Positions 1-9,765 of a stretch of DNA of 19,485 nt are shown here, piece after piece; within the stretch, counting starts at the first letter, position 1; every line of letters starts with the position of its first letter. The notes under the pieces were generated by a model that saw nothing but the letters and a program-made list of their open reading frames with translations, did no database searches and was not told the origin of the DNA. The DNA is from Competibacteraceae bacterium UBA2792. Its GTDB lineage: Bacteria > Pseudomonadota > Gammaproteobacteria > Competibacterales > Competibacteraceae. The position numbers were made by a program, and so were the translations under genes. The DNA is taken from positions 550-20,034 of the forward strand of contig DEHU01000021.1 of the NCBI GenBank assembly GCA_002352125.1. Reading direction: 5' to 3'.

Positions 1-619
1 CCAGTGCATCGAGCTGCCAGGCCTCGCGGGCCGCTTCCGCGACGGACCGTGAAGCCGATGCCAGTGCCGGAATCACGCCTTCCGGGAGGGTAATCGCCTG
101 CTTTGTCTCGCGTTCCGGCAGGATTGCGGCGCCAGGCGTGACGAAGCGGAACCCGGAATGGACGAGTTGCTCGCGCGCTGCTGCGCGATCCGGCGCTCGA
201 TCGATGAGCGCGAGCGAGAAGCGTCCCGTGTGGCGTGGAAGGTCGCGGCCATAGATGATCGATGCGGCCTTGCGGAAGTCGGCCCGGCTGGCGGGGCTTA
301 ACCTATAGAAGGTGTTTCGTCCGGTCTTGTCGCGCATCAAGGTTCCGTTTGCGACAAGGCGCGAGAAATTCGTGCGCGCGGCAGCGGCGTCGACTCCGAG
401 CAAGGCCAGTAATTCGAGCACCGGGGCGATCCAGACCGGCTCCGGCTCGGCGATCGTGCCGCGATCCATCACGATATCGCCAAAGATCGTCACGATCAGC
501 GACCAGACCCGGAAGGGTGGCGTCGGAGCTTCGGTTTGTGGCACGGGCACGAGGTTCCAGCGGGCGGCGTATTGTTGCCGGAAGCCCGGTTGATGCAAGG
601 GGCTTGACCGGTTTCTCAC
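1..619 (-). CDS. PaaX-family transcriptional regulator, partial (C-terminus beyond window)
   Basis: The minus-strand frame is open from about 619 to the left edge. It reads PFRVWSLIVTIFGDIV near the N-terminus, then a winged-helix region in which VDAAAARTNFSRLVANGTLM precedes TGRNTFYRLS. This is the PaaX N-terminal pattern (SLI..(L/F)GD..., R.NFSRL...G.L, GR..FY.LS). PaaX proteins are cytoplasmic repressors, classically of phenylacetate catabolism, with an effector-binding C-terminal domain that lies outside this window. The start is uncertain. A stop codon precedes GTG at 619, and TTG or GTG codons further in (about 598 and 550) are possible; none has a strong ribosome-binding site. The gene diverges from the gene at 733. 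No catabolic gene is visible nearby, so the regulon cannot be inferred. Confidence 0.72.
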   Translation of the reverse strand, partial: MRNRSSPLHQPGFRQQYAARWNLVPVPQTEAPTPPFRVWSLIVTIFGDIVMDRGTIAEPEPVWIAPVLELLALLGVDAAAARTNFSRLVANGTLMRDKTGRNTFYRLSPASRADFRKAASIIYGRDLPRHTGRFSLALIDRAPDRAAAREQLVHSGFRFVTPGAAILPERETKQAITLPEGVIPALASASRSVAEAAREAWQLDAL

Positions 620-732
620 CGCATTCGTGATTGCTCACAGTCCAGGCCGCGACTAAATTCCCGTTCCGGTCGATCAGGGCGTTTCTCACCTCAACCGAAA
701 CCGGAGTGCCCGTGGGAGAGGATATCCGCGAC

Positions 733-1434
733 ATGCGAGGCAAGGAGCCCTCTCCGGGCGCGGCACCTCCGCAATGGCGGAGCCTTGCGATCACGGGAGC
801 GATCACGCTCCTGCTCGCGGCATGTGGCCTGATCGCCTATTCCGTCCATGCGGCCCGTCAACGCGACAGGCAGGAAGCGATCGTCGTTCCCCCTGCGCCA
901 GCGCCCATGCCAGCGAGCGAGACGTCCTCCGACAATGCGGAGCCGGCGCGCCTGACCCCCTATTCGGGGCGCGATTTCGGCATGCGATCCGGCTTTCGGC
1001 CGAGCGTTGTCGTTACGGGTCCGTTCGAGCCGATACAGGCGCATGTTTTCACTACGGAGACGCGGGCTTTTGTGCTCGATGGGATCGAGGGGCCGCCGGC
1101 TACTGCCATCTGCCTCGGCGACGAGAAACGGCTCTGGGCGTGCGGTCTGCAATCGCGCGCGGCGCTGATCGGTCTGATCCGGGACAGGGAACCTTTGTGT
1201 CAGCTCGTATCCGGCAAGCCGGCGAACAAGCCGCGCGATCCTGGGACGGGCTTGTGGAACTGCACGGTCGATGGTGCCGACCTCGCGTTACGGCTCGTCG
1301 ATGGCGGCTGGGCTCGCCCCACCAGTCGCAACGACAGTGCGATCCTTGCCGCGCTCGGGCGTGCGAAAGAAGCACGGCGTGGCCTGTGGGAGGGTGCATG
1401 GGACATCGTACGCGTACCGCCTGTCGCCCCCTAG
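733..1434 (+). CDS. Membrane-anchored thermonuclease-like (SNase-like) protein, probably degenerate
   Basis: This 233-aa protein has a short basic N-terminus and one hydrophobic segment at about residues 17-39, followed by a Pro/Ala-rich linker, so a single inner-membrane anchor with a periplasmic C-terminal domain is likely. The C-terminal part (FVLDGIEGPP, then WACGLQSRAALIGLI, and a final GWARP...AKEARRGLWEG) follows the layout of staphylococcal-nuclease-like 'thermonuclease family' proteins, whose last helix typically carries EA.....GLW. The usual catalytic Arg/Asp/Glu cluster is not clearly present, so hydrolytic activity is doubtful. I chose ATG 733 because the GGAGAGG stretch just upstream can act as a ribosome-binding site; a GTG about 20 nt earlier is possible. 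The stop codon overlaps the ribosome-binding site of the PfkB gene, so the two are probably cotranscribed. Confidence 0.55.
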   Translation: MRGKEPSPGAAPPQWRSLAITGAITLLLAACGLIAYSVHAARQRDRQEAIVVPPAPAPMPASETSSDNAEPARLTPYSGRDFGMRSGFRPSVVVTGPFEPIQAHVFTTETRAFVLDGIEGPPATAICLGDEKRLWACGLQSRAALIGLIRDREPLCQLVSGKPANKPRDPGTGLWNCTVDGADLALRLVDGGWARPTSRNDSAILAALGRAKEARRGLWEGAWDIVRVPPVAP

Positions 1435-1444
1435 GAGTGCGAGA

Positions 1445-2344
1445 ATGACAGCGGTCGTTTCGATAGGAATCGTGGTTCTTGACGAGGTTTTCTCGATACC
1501 GGAACCGCTCCGACCCGGCGAGAAACATCGCGCAGCCGCGCTGCAATCGGTCATCGGGGGCAATGCCGCGAATGCCTCGCTGGCGATCGCCCGCCTTGGG
1601 GGCCTCGCTCGCCTGATCGCCCGGTTCGGCGATGATGAAACCGGGCGCCTGTTGCGCACCCGGCTTAAGGGGGAGGGCCTTGATCTCTCCGGCTCGGCCG
1701 CAATTCCTGACACACGGACATCGCGATCGGCCATCGTTATCGAGCCAGACGGCAGCCGGACGATCGTCAACCACTTTGATCCTGCGATGCCCGAACAGCC
1801 CGATTGGTTGCCGCGCAACCTGCCTGAGGATGCCGCTGCCGTGCTCGGCGACACGCGGTGGGAGCATGGCGCGACACATCTCTTCCGGCTTGCCCGCGCG
1901 CGGGGTATTCCGGCGGTGTTCGACGGTGACCGGAAGCCGACGGACGAAAGCCTGATCTCGCTGGCGACGCATCCCGTCTTTTCCGCGCAGGGCTTGCGCG
2001 AATGGAGCGGCGAAGACGATCTTGCCGCCGGCCTGCATCGTCTTGCCGCGAAGGGATCTGGCTTCGCTGCCGTCACCGATGGTGCGAACGGCGTCTATTT
2101 CGTTGCCGGCGAGGCAAGCGGCCATGTCCCGGCGTTTCCGGTCCGCGTGGTCGATACCCTTGGCGCGGGTGATGTCTGGCATGGGGCCTTTGCCTTCGCG
2201 CTGGGGGAGGGGCAGGATGCCATATCTGCCATGTGGTTCGCGAACGCGGCGGCGGCCATCAAATGTTCGCGTGCGGGCGGCGCGAGCGGTGCGCCGGTCC
2301 GGGCCGAGGTCGAAACGGTTCTGGCGACGAGGGGTTCCGGGTAG
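1445..2344 (+). CDS. PfkB-family carbohydrate kinase
   Basis: This is a 299-aa cytoplasmic sugar kinase of the ribokinase/PfkB superfamily, which transfers the gamma-phosphate of ATP to a sugar or nucleoside hydroxyl. The N-terminal signature GGNAANASLAIARLGG is at about residues 38-53. The C-terminal signature DTLGAGDVWHGAF begins at about residue 237 and contains the anion-hole glycines and the catalytic Asp (D243). The length is normal for the family. ATG 1445 follows AGGAG at a suitable distance, and that AGGAG overlaps the upstream stop codon, which suggests coupling to the preceding gene. The substrate cannot be read from the sequence. Ribokinase, ketohexokinase-like and sulfofructose-kinase-like members share these motifs, and no pathway genes lie alongside. 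Confidence 0.85.
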   Translation: MTAVVSIGIVVLDEVFSIPEPLRPGEKHRAAALQSVIGGNAANASLAIARLGGLARLIARFGDDETGRLLRTRLKGEGLDLSGSAAIPDTRTSRSAIVIEPDGSRTIVNHFDPAMPEQPDWLPRNLPEDAAAVLGDTRWEHGATHLFRLARARGIPAVFDGDRKPTDESLISLATHPVFSAQGLREWSGEDDLAAGLHRLAAKGSGFAAVTDGANGVYFVAGEASGHVPAFPVRVVDTLGAGDVWHGAFAFALGEGQDAISAMWFANAAAAIKCSRAGGASGAPVRAEVETVLATRGSG

Positions 2345-2430
2345 GATAGGTGTATTGTTCGAGATCATTCGGCAATGCGCGCAGCGAGCCTAGGGTGGAA
2401 AATCCTTCCCGCAGGTCGAAACGATTGACG

Positions 2431-3168
<738 letters not shown>

Positions 3169-3181
3169 GCTTAGCGCCACC

Positions 3182-5545
3182 ATGAAAGCTCTGGATCGCA
3201 AACTTTGGCGCGAACTCTGGCAACTGAAGGGCCAGGCCATCGCCATCGCGCTGGTGATCGTGTGCGGTGTCGCCATCCATATCATGTTCGGCACCACCCT
3301 GGACGCGCTGCGCCAGACCCAAGCTCGCTACTACCGCGACTACCGTTTCGCTGACGTATTCGTCTCGTTAAAACGCGCGCCGGAATCGCTGCGGGCGCGT
3401 ATCGCGGCTATTCCCGGCGTGGCCGAAGTCGAAACCCGGGTGGTTGCCCCCATCAATCTGGAAGTAGCCGGGTTTTCGGAGCCGATAACCGGCCGCTTGA
3501 TCTCGATCCCGGACGGCCGCGAACCTCGGTTGAACCGCCTCTATCTGCGGCAAGGCCGTTTGGTGGCAGCGGATCGCGACGACGAAGCGATCATCAGCGA
3601 GGCGTTCGCTAACGCCCATCGGCTGGTGCCGGGCGATCGGTTACGGGTCGTCATCAACGGTCGTCGCCAGATTCTAACCATCGTCGGTACGGCGCTATCC
3701 CCAGAATACATCAACCAAATGCGCCCCGGCTCGCTGTTTCCCGATTACCAGCGTTATGGCGTACTGTGGATGGGACAACGGGCGGCGAGGGTTGCCTACG
3801 GCATGGAAGGCGCGTTCAACGATGCGGTGGTGGGATTAGCGGGTGCTCGCGCCACGCCGGAGGTCATCGACGCCATCGACCGGTTGTTGACGCCGTACGG
3901 TGGATTGGGTGCCTACGACCGGGAGGACCAACCATCGCATCGATTTCTATCCGAGGAGTTCAATCAGATCACCTTGTCGGCGACGCTGTTTCCGACTCTG
4001 TTTCTGGGGGTGGCGGTATTTTTGCTGAACGTGGTGATAAGCCGGCTCATCGGTACCCAGCGCGATCTGATTGGCACGCTCAAAGCGTTCGGTTACGGCA
4101 ACATCGCTGTCGCCCTGCATTACTTGAAGCTGGTGATGATCATCGTTCTCGCCGGCGTGATGGTCGGCGTTTTCGCTGGCGCCGAACTCGGCCGCCGCTT
4201 GTCCGAATTGTATATGACGTTTTTCCGCTTCCCGTTCCTGGACTACCGTCTTACGCTCTCGCTCGTGCTCGGCGCGACGCTGTTCAACTTCGGCGCAGCG
4301 GCGGCGGGCACCGCCTTCGCTTTGCGGGCCGCCTTCGCCCTGCGTCCCGCCGAGGCGATGCGCCCCGAACCGCCCACCCGCTATCGCGCTACCGTAGTGG
4401 AGCGGCTCGGTTTGCAACGACTGCTGTCGCAACCCAGCCGGATGATTCTGCGTCACATCGAACGCCGTCCGCTCAAGTCCCTGCTCACGGTGCTGGGCAT
4501 CGCGCTAGCCTGCGGTATCACCATGATGGGCCGGTTTCAGGAAGCCACGATCGAGCACATGCTGGACGTTCACTACAAGCTCTCCCAACGCGAAGATCTC
4601 GCGATCACCTTCGTGGAACCGACTTCCTGGCAAGCCATTTCTTCCCTGATGGAGCTGCCGGGCGTGGAGCGAGTCGAGGTCTATCGCGCCGTGCCGGTCC
4701 GGTTGCGGTTTCAACAGCGATCCCATCGCACCACGCTTAAGGGAGTTCCCGCTGGCGGCGACCTGCAGCGATTGCTGGATGCCGATCTCCGCCCGCTCTC
4801 GCTCCCGCCGGCCGGCGTGCTGCTGACCGATTACCTGGGCGAATTGCTGGGCGTCCGGGTCGGAGATCGTTTGCTCGTCGAAGTGCTGGAAGGCGACCGG
4901 CCCGTGCGGGAAGTACCGGTGGTGGGCCTAGTCAAGGAATATCTCGGCGTGACCGGCTACATGGACCTTGCCGGCCTCAACCGGCTGCTGCGTGAGGGAC
5001 CCACCATCTCCGGTGCCTATCTGGCGGTCGACGAGCGCGCGCAACCCGAGCTTTACCGGCGTTTGAGCGACATTCCTCGCATTGCCGGCACCGCCATCCG
5101 CGAACAGGAAATTCGTAATTTTCACCGGACCATGGAACAGACCATGCTGTTTTTCACTTTCATCGCCACCGTGTTCGCGGTCATCATCGCCTTTGGGGTG
5201 ATCTACAACAGTGTCCGCATTGCCCTGACCGAGCGTGGCAGGGAGTTGGCCAGCCTGCGGGTACTGGGATTCACCCGGGCGGAAATCGGCTACATCCTGC
5301 TCGGCGAACTGGGCCTGCTAACGCTGCTCGCCATCCCGTTCGGCTTCGTCGTCGGCCGGGGCATTTGTGCCCTGTTCGTGAGCGGCGCCCGGTCGGAGCT
5401 GTACCGCATTCCGCTGATCATCCACCCTTCTACCTACGCTTTTGCGGCCACGGTGGTCCTAGCCTCGGCGCTCCTGTCGGGTTGGCTGGTGCGGCGCAAG
5501 CTGGATCGCCTGGATTTGATCGCCGTGCTCAAGACCCGGGATTGA
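3182..5545 (+). CDS. FtsX-type ABC transporter permease
   Basis: This 787-aa inner-membrane permease partners the preceding ATPase. One transmembrane helix near the N-terminus (about residues 15-40) is followed by a periplasmic MacB-type core domain. A first FtsX bundle (about residues 260-400) includes [21 protein letters not shown] second half repeats the plan with its own N-terminal helix after [14 protein letters not shown], another periplasmic domain, and a closing FtsX bundle containing [20 protein letters not shown], the hallmark cytoplasmic loop. The duplicated architecture fits the large FtsX permeases that work as single-chain exporters with HlyD-type adaptors. ATG 3182 ([13 protein letters not shown]) is preferred over an in-frame start at 3131 that overlaps the ATPase. 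The adaptor gene begins 3 nt after the stop. The substrate is unknown; lipids, peptides and small hydrophobic molecules are all possible for the family. Confidence 0.88.
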   Translation: MKALDRKLWRELWQLKGQAIAIALVIVCGVAIHIMFGTTLDALRQTQARYYRDYRFADVFVSLKRAPESLRARIAAIPGVAEVETRVVAPINLEVAGFSEPITGRLISIPDGREPRLNRLYLRQGRLVAADRDDEAIISEAFANAHRLVPGDRLRVVINGRRQILTIVGTALSPEYINQMRPGSLFPDYQRYGVLWMGQRAARVAYGMEGAFNDAVVGLAGARATPEVIDAIDRLLTPYGGLGAYDREDQPSHRFLSEEFNQITLSATLFPTLFLGVAVFLLNVVISRLIGTQRDLIGTLKAFGYGNIAVALHYLKLVMIIVLAGVMVGVFAGAELGRRLSELYMTFFRFPFLDYRLTLSLVLGATLFNFGAAAAGTAFALRAAFALRPAEAMRPEPPTRYRATVVERLGLQRLLSQPSRMILRHIERRPLKSLLTVLGIALACGITMMGRFQEATIEHMLDVHYKLSQREDLAITFVEPTSWQAISSLMELPGVERVEVYRAVPVRLRFQQRSHRTTLKGVPAGGDLQRLLDADLRPLSLPPAGVLLTDYLGELLGVRVGDRLLVEVLEGDRPVREVPVVGLVKEYLGVTGYMDLAGLNRLLREGPTISGAYLAVDERAQPELYRRLSDIPRIAGTAIREQEIRNFHRTMEQTMLFFTFIATVFAVIIAFGVIYNSVRIALTERGRELASLRVLGFTRAEIGYILLGELGLLTLLAIPFGFVVGRGICALFVSGARSELYRIPLIIHPSTYAFAATVVLASALLSGWLVRRKLDRLDLIAVLKTRD

Positions 5546-5548
5546 ATC

Positions 5549-6754
5549 ATGACCGTGCGACGACGCCTCGGATTGATTCTGCTGACGGTGGCCATCATGG
5601 TCGCGCTGGGTTACGGTTTTTGGCCCAGACCATTGTGGGTGGAAGCGGCGACCGTTGCCCGCCGGCCGCTGCACGCGACGGTTGAAGCGGAAGGCAAAAC
5701 CCGGATCATCGACCGCTATGTTATCTCGGCGCCAGTGGCCGGCTACCTGCGCCGCATCGAGCTGGATGTGGGCGACGATGTCCAGAAGGGCCGGCCGCTA
5801 GCGATGATCGACCCGCTGCCCTCGGAAGTGCTCGATCCGCGCCGCCGCGCTCAAGCCGAGGCGCGCGTGGCCGCCAGCGAAGCATCTTTGCAAGCTGCCC
5901 AGCAAACCGCGACCGCCGCGCGAGCGGAGGCCGATTACGCCAAGCTGGAGTTCGAACGTCTGACGGCGTTATGCCAAAAGCGGTGTGTCGTGACCAAGGA
6001 TGAACGTGACCGCGCCGAATCCCGATCTCGCCAGACTCAAGCCCAACTGCGATCTGCCCAGTTCGCCGTGGAGGTGGCGCGGCATGAAGTGGAAGCGGCC
6101 GAAACCGCGTTGCACCACTCGGCGGCGCAGCCGGGCGGTGCGGCGCAGGAGACCGTGATCGTTCGCTCGCCGGTGGACGGTCGAGTGCTCGCCCGCCAGC
6201 GCCAGAGCGAAGGCATCGTGGAGCCGGGTGCGGCGCTGCTGGAGGTTGGCGACCCCCGCGCTCTGGAGGTGGCGGTGGATGTGCTGTCCCCCGACGCGGT
6301 GCGCATCCAACCGGGGACACCGGTGATTTTAGATCGCTGGGGAGGCGAGCAACCGCTGGAAGGGATCACCCGGAGCGTGGAGCCAGTAGGTTTCACCAAG
6401 CTGTCGGCGTTGGGTGTCGAAGAGCAACGGGTTTGGGTCATCGCCGATTTGCGCTCGCCCGCCGAGGCGTGGTCGCGTTTGGGCGACGGCTACCGGGTGG
6501 AGGCGAGCTTCGTCGTTTGGCAGGGCGAGCGGGTGCTCCAAATCCCTGCCAGCGCGCTGTTCCGCCAAGGCGAAGGCTGGGCCGTGTTCGTGATCGAGAA
6601 CGGCCAAGTCCGCCGCCGCGCGGTAGAAATCGGCCAGCGGGGCGGGTTGAATGTAGAGATTCGCTCTGGTTTAAACGAGGGTGAACGGATCGTCACTCAT
6701 CCCGATGACGCCTTGCAAGAGGGCGCGGCCGTGCGAATTCGGGTCGTGCAGTGA
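5549..6754 (+). CDS. HlyD/RND-type periplasmic adaptor (membrane fusion) subunit
   Basis: This 401-aa adaptor would link the ABC permease to an outer-membrane channel. It has a short basic N-terminus and one membrane-anchor helix (about residues 7-25). The first half of a biotinyl-lipoyl-like domain (ISAPVAGYLRRIELDVGDDV) follows, then an Ala/Glu/Arg-rich alpha-helical hairpin at about 85-190. The second lipoyl half is VRSPVDGRVL, followed by beta-barrel and membrane-proximal domains ending in LNEGERIVTHPDDALQEGAAV. The hairpin contains LCQKRCVV, with two cysteines close together, which is uncommon in these hairpins. The gene follows the permease by 3 nt and completes an ATPase-permease-adaptor operon (2431-6754). 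No outer-membrane factor is encoded nearby, so a TolC-like partner from elsewhere is presumed. Confidence 0.88.
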   Translation: MTVRRRLGLILLTVAIMVALGYGFWPRPLWVEAATVARRPLHATVEAEGKTRIIDRYVISAPVAGYLRRIELDVGDDVQKGRPLAMIDPLPSEVLDPRRRAQAEARVAASEASLQAAQQTATAARAEADYAKLEFERLTALCQKRCVVTKDERDRAESRSRQTQAQLRSAQFAVEVARHEVEAAETALHHSAAQPGGAAQETVIVRSPVDGRVLARQRQSEGIVEPGAALLEVGDPRALEVAVDVLSPDAVRIQPGTPVILDRWGGEQPLEGITRSVEPVGFTKLSALGVEEQRVWVIADLRSPAEAWSRLGDGYRVEASFVVWQGERVLQIPASALFRQGEGWAVFVIENGQVRRRAVEIGQRGGLNVEIRSGLNEGERIVTHPDDALQEGAAVRIRVVQ

Positions 6755-6924
6755 GCCGGTTTGCGCCGCGGGCAAGATTTCGAAACACGGATCGCGCCCG
6801 CCGGCAATCGTGCCGGTCCGGCGATGGTCCAAGTTCGCAAATGGGTTACTGTCCAGCCGGCGCAAACGCCGCCCTCGTCTCTGCTTCAAAAGGCTAGCGA
6901 GGGACGCGAAGGGTTACCGGCCAA

Positions 6925-6937
6925 TCTCTCGATCTCT
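6925..6937 (+). repeat. 13-nt leader element TCTCTCGATCTCT, copy 1
   Basis: This 13-mer ends 16 nt before the ATG of the sugar dehydrogenase, just ahead of its GAGGAG ribosome-binding site. An identical 13-mer ends 15 nt before the ATG of the aldo/keto reductase. The matched position relative to both starts suggests a shared translation-initiation or regulatory element rather than chance. The role is inferred only. Confidence 0.5.
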
Positions 6938-6953
6938 CAACGAGGAGACCATC

Positions 6954-8096
6954 ATGCGCTACCGTATCGATTCGGGCAGGTTGTGGAGCGGGCTGTTGAG
7001 CGTCGCTTTGCTGTGCGGCTGGCTGCCTCTGGCGGAGGCAAGAGTGGTGCTGCGGGAAGTGGCGACCGGCTTGGCTCAGCCGGTCGCGGTCGCCCAGGCC
7101 GGCGACGGTTCCAGGCGCCTGTTTGTCGCCTTGCAGAGTGGACAAATCGTGATCTTCGACGGGGAACGGGTGTTGCCGACGCCGTTCCTGGACATCCGCG
7201 ACCGGGTGACGAGCGGCGGCGAGCGCGGCTTGCTCGGCATCGCCTTTCATCCCGATTTTGCTAGAAATCGGTTTTTCTTCGTCAACTACACCGATCGGGC
7301 GGGAAATACCGTCGTGTCCCGGTTTCGGGCGGCCTTACGGAAGCCGAACGTCGCGTTGCCGCGCAGCGAGCGCCTCGTGCTGAAGGTGGCGCAGCCCTAC
7401 GCCAACCATAACGGCGGGCAACTGCAATTCGGTCCGGACGGCTATCTCTACATCGGCATGGGCGATGGCGGCAGCGGCGGCGATCCCGAGAATCGAGCAC
7501 AGGACCTCGGCACGCTATTGGGCAAGCTGCTGCGGATCGACGTCGATCGGCGTCCCTACCGGATACCCGCCGACAACCCGTTCGCCAACCGGACCGATGC
7601 TCGCCCGGAAATCTGGGCGCTGGGCCTGCGCAATCCTTGGCGGTTCAGTTTCGACCGCGCGACCGGGGACTTGTATATCGCGGATGTCGGTCAAGGGAGT
7701 TGGGAAGAGGTCAACTTTCAATCGGCGGGCAGTCCCGGCGGACAAAACTATGGCTGGCGGCGAATGGAAGGCCGGCATTGCTTCGATCCGCCCAGCGATT
7801 GCGACGACGGGACGCTGACTCTGCCGGTGCTGGAGTACGATCATGGTGTTGGCCGCTCGATAACCGGCGGCTACGTCTATCGCGGTTCGCGCGTACCGGA
7901 ACTGGTTGGACGCTACGTGTACGGCGATTTTGCCAGCGGTCGGCTCTGGGCGGCTCACCCGATGAATGGAACCTGGATCAACGAGGAACTGCCGGCCTCG
8001 GCCGCGCTGATTTCCAGTTTCGGCGAGGACGAAGCGGGAGAGTTGTATCTGGTCGATTATGCCGCGGGCCGCTTGCTCGAATTTATGTCCGAATGA
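6954..8096 (+). CDS. Secreted PQQ-dependent sugar dehydrogenase family protein
   Basis: This 380-aa protein starts with a Sec signal peptide (hydrophobic SGLLSVALLCGWLPLAEA, cleavage likely after A29), so it acts in the periplasm. The rest matches the soluble glucose/aldose dehydrogenase beta-propeller family. RGLLGIAFHPDF and PYANHNGGQLQFGPDGYLYIG lie in the first blades, and the latter carries the His expected at the active site. GDGGSGGDPENRAQDLGTLLGKLLRID and ALGLRNPWRFSFD follow, then the C-terminal GRYVYGDFASGRLWAA. Family members oxidise aldose sugars with bound PQQ and calcium, but some relatives with the same fold are not active dehydrogenases. ATG 6954 follows GAGGAG with 7-nt spacing; a longer in-frame opening back to 6681 overlaps the adaptor gene and is not used. 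No PQQ synthesis genes are visible. Confidence 0.85.
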   Translation: MRYRIDSGRLWSGLLSVALLCGWLPLAEARVVLREVATGLAQPVAVAQAGDGSRRLFVALQSGQIVIFDGERVLPTPFLDIRDRVTSGGERGLLGIAFHPDFARNRFFFVNYTDRAGNTVVSRFRAALRKPNVALPRSERLVLKVAQPYANHNGGQLQFGPDGYLYIGMGDGGSGGDPENRAQDLGTLLGKLLRIDVDRRPYRIPADNPFANRTDARPEIWALGLRNPWRFSFDRATGDLYIADVGQGSWEEVNFQSAGSPGGQNYGWRRMEGRHCFDPPSDCDDGTLTLPVLEYDHGVGRSITGGYVYRGSRVPELVGRYVYGDFASGRLWAAHPMNGTWINEELPASAALISSFGEDEAGELYLVDYAAGRLLEFMSE

Positions 8097-8245
8097 GCGG
8101 CTACAAGCGGGGTTGCCGTTCTATCTGACAGGATCGTCCCGCCGGGTCGCGGAACGCTCGACCAGCGTTTCGCCTCTAATCAGCATTCCGTATCCAATCC
8201 ATCGGCCGGCGCCCCGGCGGTTCCCGGCCGCAAATCGACTCGATC

Positions 8246-8258
8246 TCTCTCGATCTCT
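8246..8258 (+). repeat. 13-nt leader element TCTCTCGATCTCT, copy 2
   Basis: This is identical to the element at 6925-6937 and directly precedes the GGAGGA ribosome-binding site (8261-8266) of the aldo/keto reductase. It is embedded in a short tandem duplication of CGATCTCT (8241-8248 and 8251-8258). The 10-nt core TCTCTCGATC occurs again at 13096-13105, about 110 nt upstream of the gene at 13215. Confidence 0.5.
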
Positions 8259-8273
8259 TTGGAGGAACTCGCG

Positions 8274-9305
8274 ATGGAATACCGATTGTTGGGCGCATCC
8301 GGCCTCAAAGTGCCCGTCCTGTCTTTCGGCACCGGCACGTTCGGCGGTCGCGGCGAGCTGTTTTCGGCGTGGGGTCACACCGATGTCGCCGAAGCCAAAC
8401 GTCTCGTCGATCTCTGCCTCGACGCCGGATTGAACCTGTTCGATTCGGCCGACATCTACTCCGGCGGCGCCGCCGAAGAAATTCTCGGCGCAGCCATCAA
8501 AAACCGTCGCGACCAGATCCTGATTTCCACCAAAGCCACCTTCCGCCACGGTCCCGGCACCAACGACGTCGGTTCCTCGCGCCACGCCCTCGTTCGGGCC
8601 ATCGACCGCGCCCTGAGCCGCCTCGGCACGGACTACATCGACCTGTTCCAGCTCCACGGTTTCGATGCCGCCACGCCGGTCGAGGAAACCCTCCGCACTC
8701 TCGACGATCTGGTCACCGCCGGCAAGATCCGCTACGTGGGCTGCTCGAACTTTTCGGGCTGGCACCTGATGAAGTCGCTGGCGGTGTCGGCGCGATACGG
8801 CTGGGCGCGCTATGTGGCGCACCAAGCCTACTATTCCCTCGTGGGCCGGGAGTACGAGTGGGAGCTGATGCCGCTCGCCCTCGACCAAGGCATCGGCGGC
8901 GTCATCTGGAGCCCGCTGGGATGGGGCCGGCTGACGGGTCGCATCCGGCGCGGCCAACCGCTTCCACCCGGCCGCCTCCAAAGCCCGGTCGCCGTCAGCA
9001 TCGGCCCGCAAGTTCCCGATGAGCTGCTGTTCCGGGTCGTGGACGCCCTGGACGAAATCGCTGCCGAGACCGGCAAGACCGTCCCGCAGATCGCCCTCAA
9101 CTGGCTCCTGCAACGCCCGTCCGTCGCGACCGTGATCGTCGGCGCTCGCGACGAGCGCCAGCTCCGCGAGAACCTGGGTGCGGTCGGCTGGAACCTCGCG
9201 CCGGAGCAGGTCGCCAAGCTGGATCAAGCCAGTGCCGTGCCGAAAATCTATCCCTATTGGCATCAAGCCGGATTCGCGGAGCGAAATCCTTTCCCGGCCG
9301 AATGA
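8274..9305 (+). CDS. Aldo/keto reductase
   Basis: This 343-aa cytoplasmic NAD(P)H-dependent oxidoreductase has the (alpha/beta)8-barrel AKR layout. It begins MEYRLLGASGLKVPVLSFGTG. The catalytic tetrad can be read as Asp and Tyr in FDSADIYSGGAAEEILG, Lys in LISTKATF and His in LFQLHGFD. The cofactor region near the C-terminus is VATVIVGARDERQLRENLGA, typical of proteins binding the NADPH 2'-phosphate. ATG 8274 is fixed by GGAGGA at 8261-8266. AKR substrates cannot be predicted from sequence at this level; the family reduces aldehydes, ketones and sugars. It follows the sugar dehydrogenase by 177 nt and shares its 13-nt leader, which hints at common expression. The intergenic segment 8097-8240 shows nothing else I can name. 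Confidence 0.92.
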   Translation: MEYRLLGASGLKVPVLSFGTGTFGGRGELFSAWGHTDVAEAKRLVDLCLDAGLNLFDSADIYSGGAAEEILGAAIKNRRDQILISTKATFRHGPGTNDVGSSRHALVRAIDRALSRLGTDYIDLFQLHGFDAATPVEETLRTLDDLVTAGKIRYVGCSNFSGWHLMKSLAVSARYGWARYVAHQAYYSLVGREYEWELMPLALDQGIGGVIWSPLGWGRLTGRIRRGQPLPPGRLQSPVAVSIGPQVPDELLFRVVDALDEIAAETGKTVPQIALNWLLQRPSVATVIVGARDERQLRENLGAVGWNLAPEQVAKLDQASAVPKIYPYWHQAGFAERNPFPAE

Positions 9306-9765
9306 GACGACCGACCCCTGCGGGTTTCGGGAAACGTATCGAGCCCGCAGCGCGGCCGGCGCCGGATTTGCCGGCCGCCCGTCGCATTCCACCTCCACGA
9401 GCGAATGACGAAGCGATAAACCCGGTTAATGTCGCGAGTCCATCTACCGATATCCAGGCTGTAGCGCGCCGTTGGCAAAGCTCGTAACTGGCTGCCAACG
9501 TGTCACCGAAGAAGATGCTCGGGCTTTTGCCGCTCAACCCCGGCGTCACCGGAACGATGTTCCGAGAGTCATACCCACAATTCGATATCCTTAAAAAAGT
9601 GGCAAAACCGGTATGGGACGGTATCTTCTTATGTGTCTCGGTCGTTGGTCTATTGCTAGACCACTCCAAACCAAACGCATCTACCCCCGACGACGAAAAT
9701 CCACTCGTGCTTCGGCAATGGACGAAAGAGTGAACTGCACCGCTGCCAAACTGGGGAAACCGCCC
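9306..9765. other. 460-nt intergenic region without a supported gene
   Basis: No gene is supported between the aldo/keto reductase stop and the PilZ start. A plus-strand frame at 9500-9733 (GTG start, 77 codons, one hydrophobic stretch) lacks a ribosome-binding site and a recognisable family. The minus strand is open for about 249 codons across 9097-9846, with some protein-like composition (for example GDTLAASYELCQRRATAWIS near 9400-9500), but it overlaps a firm gene at one end and has no convincing start. This could be the remnant of an element or a dispersed repeat. The PilZ promoter presumably lies in the last 150 nt; I see no clear -35/-10 pair. Confidence 0.4.

Noticed and set aside
1100..2368. 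422-codon minus-strand frame opposite the PfkB gene
   Set aside because: Low-complexity Arg/Pro-rich translation; antisense shadow.
9309..9335. Short ACCC/GGGT hairpin just after the aldo/keto reductase stop
   Set aside because: The stem is only about four pairs and has no T-run; not a credible terminator.
8121..9398. 425-codon minus-strand frame opposite the aldo/keto reductase
   Set aside because: Antisense shadow of a well-supported enzyme gene in GC-rich DNA.
9500..9733. 77-codon plus-strand frame starting GTG, upstream of PilZ
   Set aside because: No ribosome-binding site, no recognisable family, and an overlapping open frame on the other strand is equally plausible.
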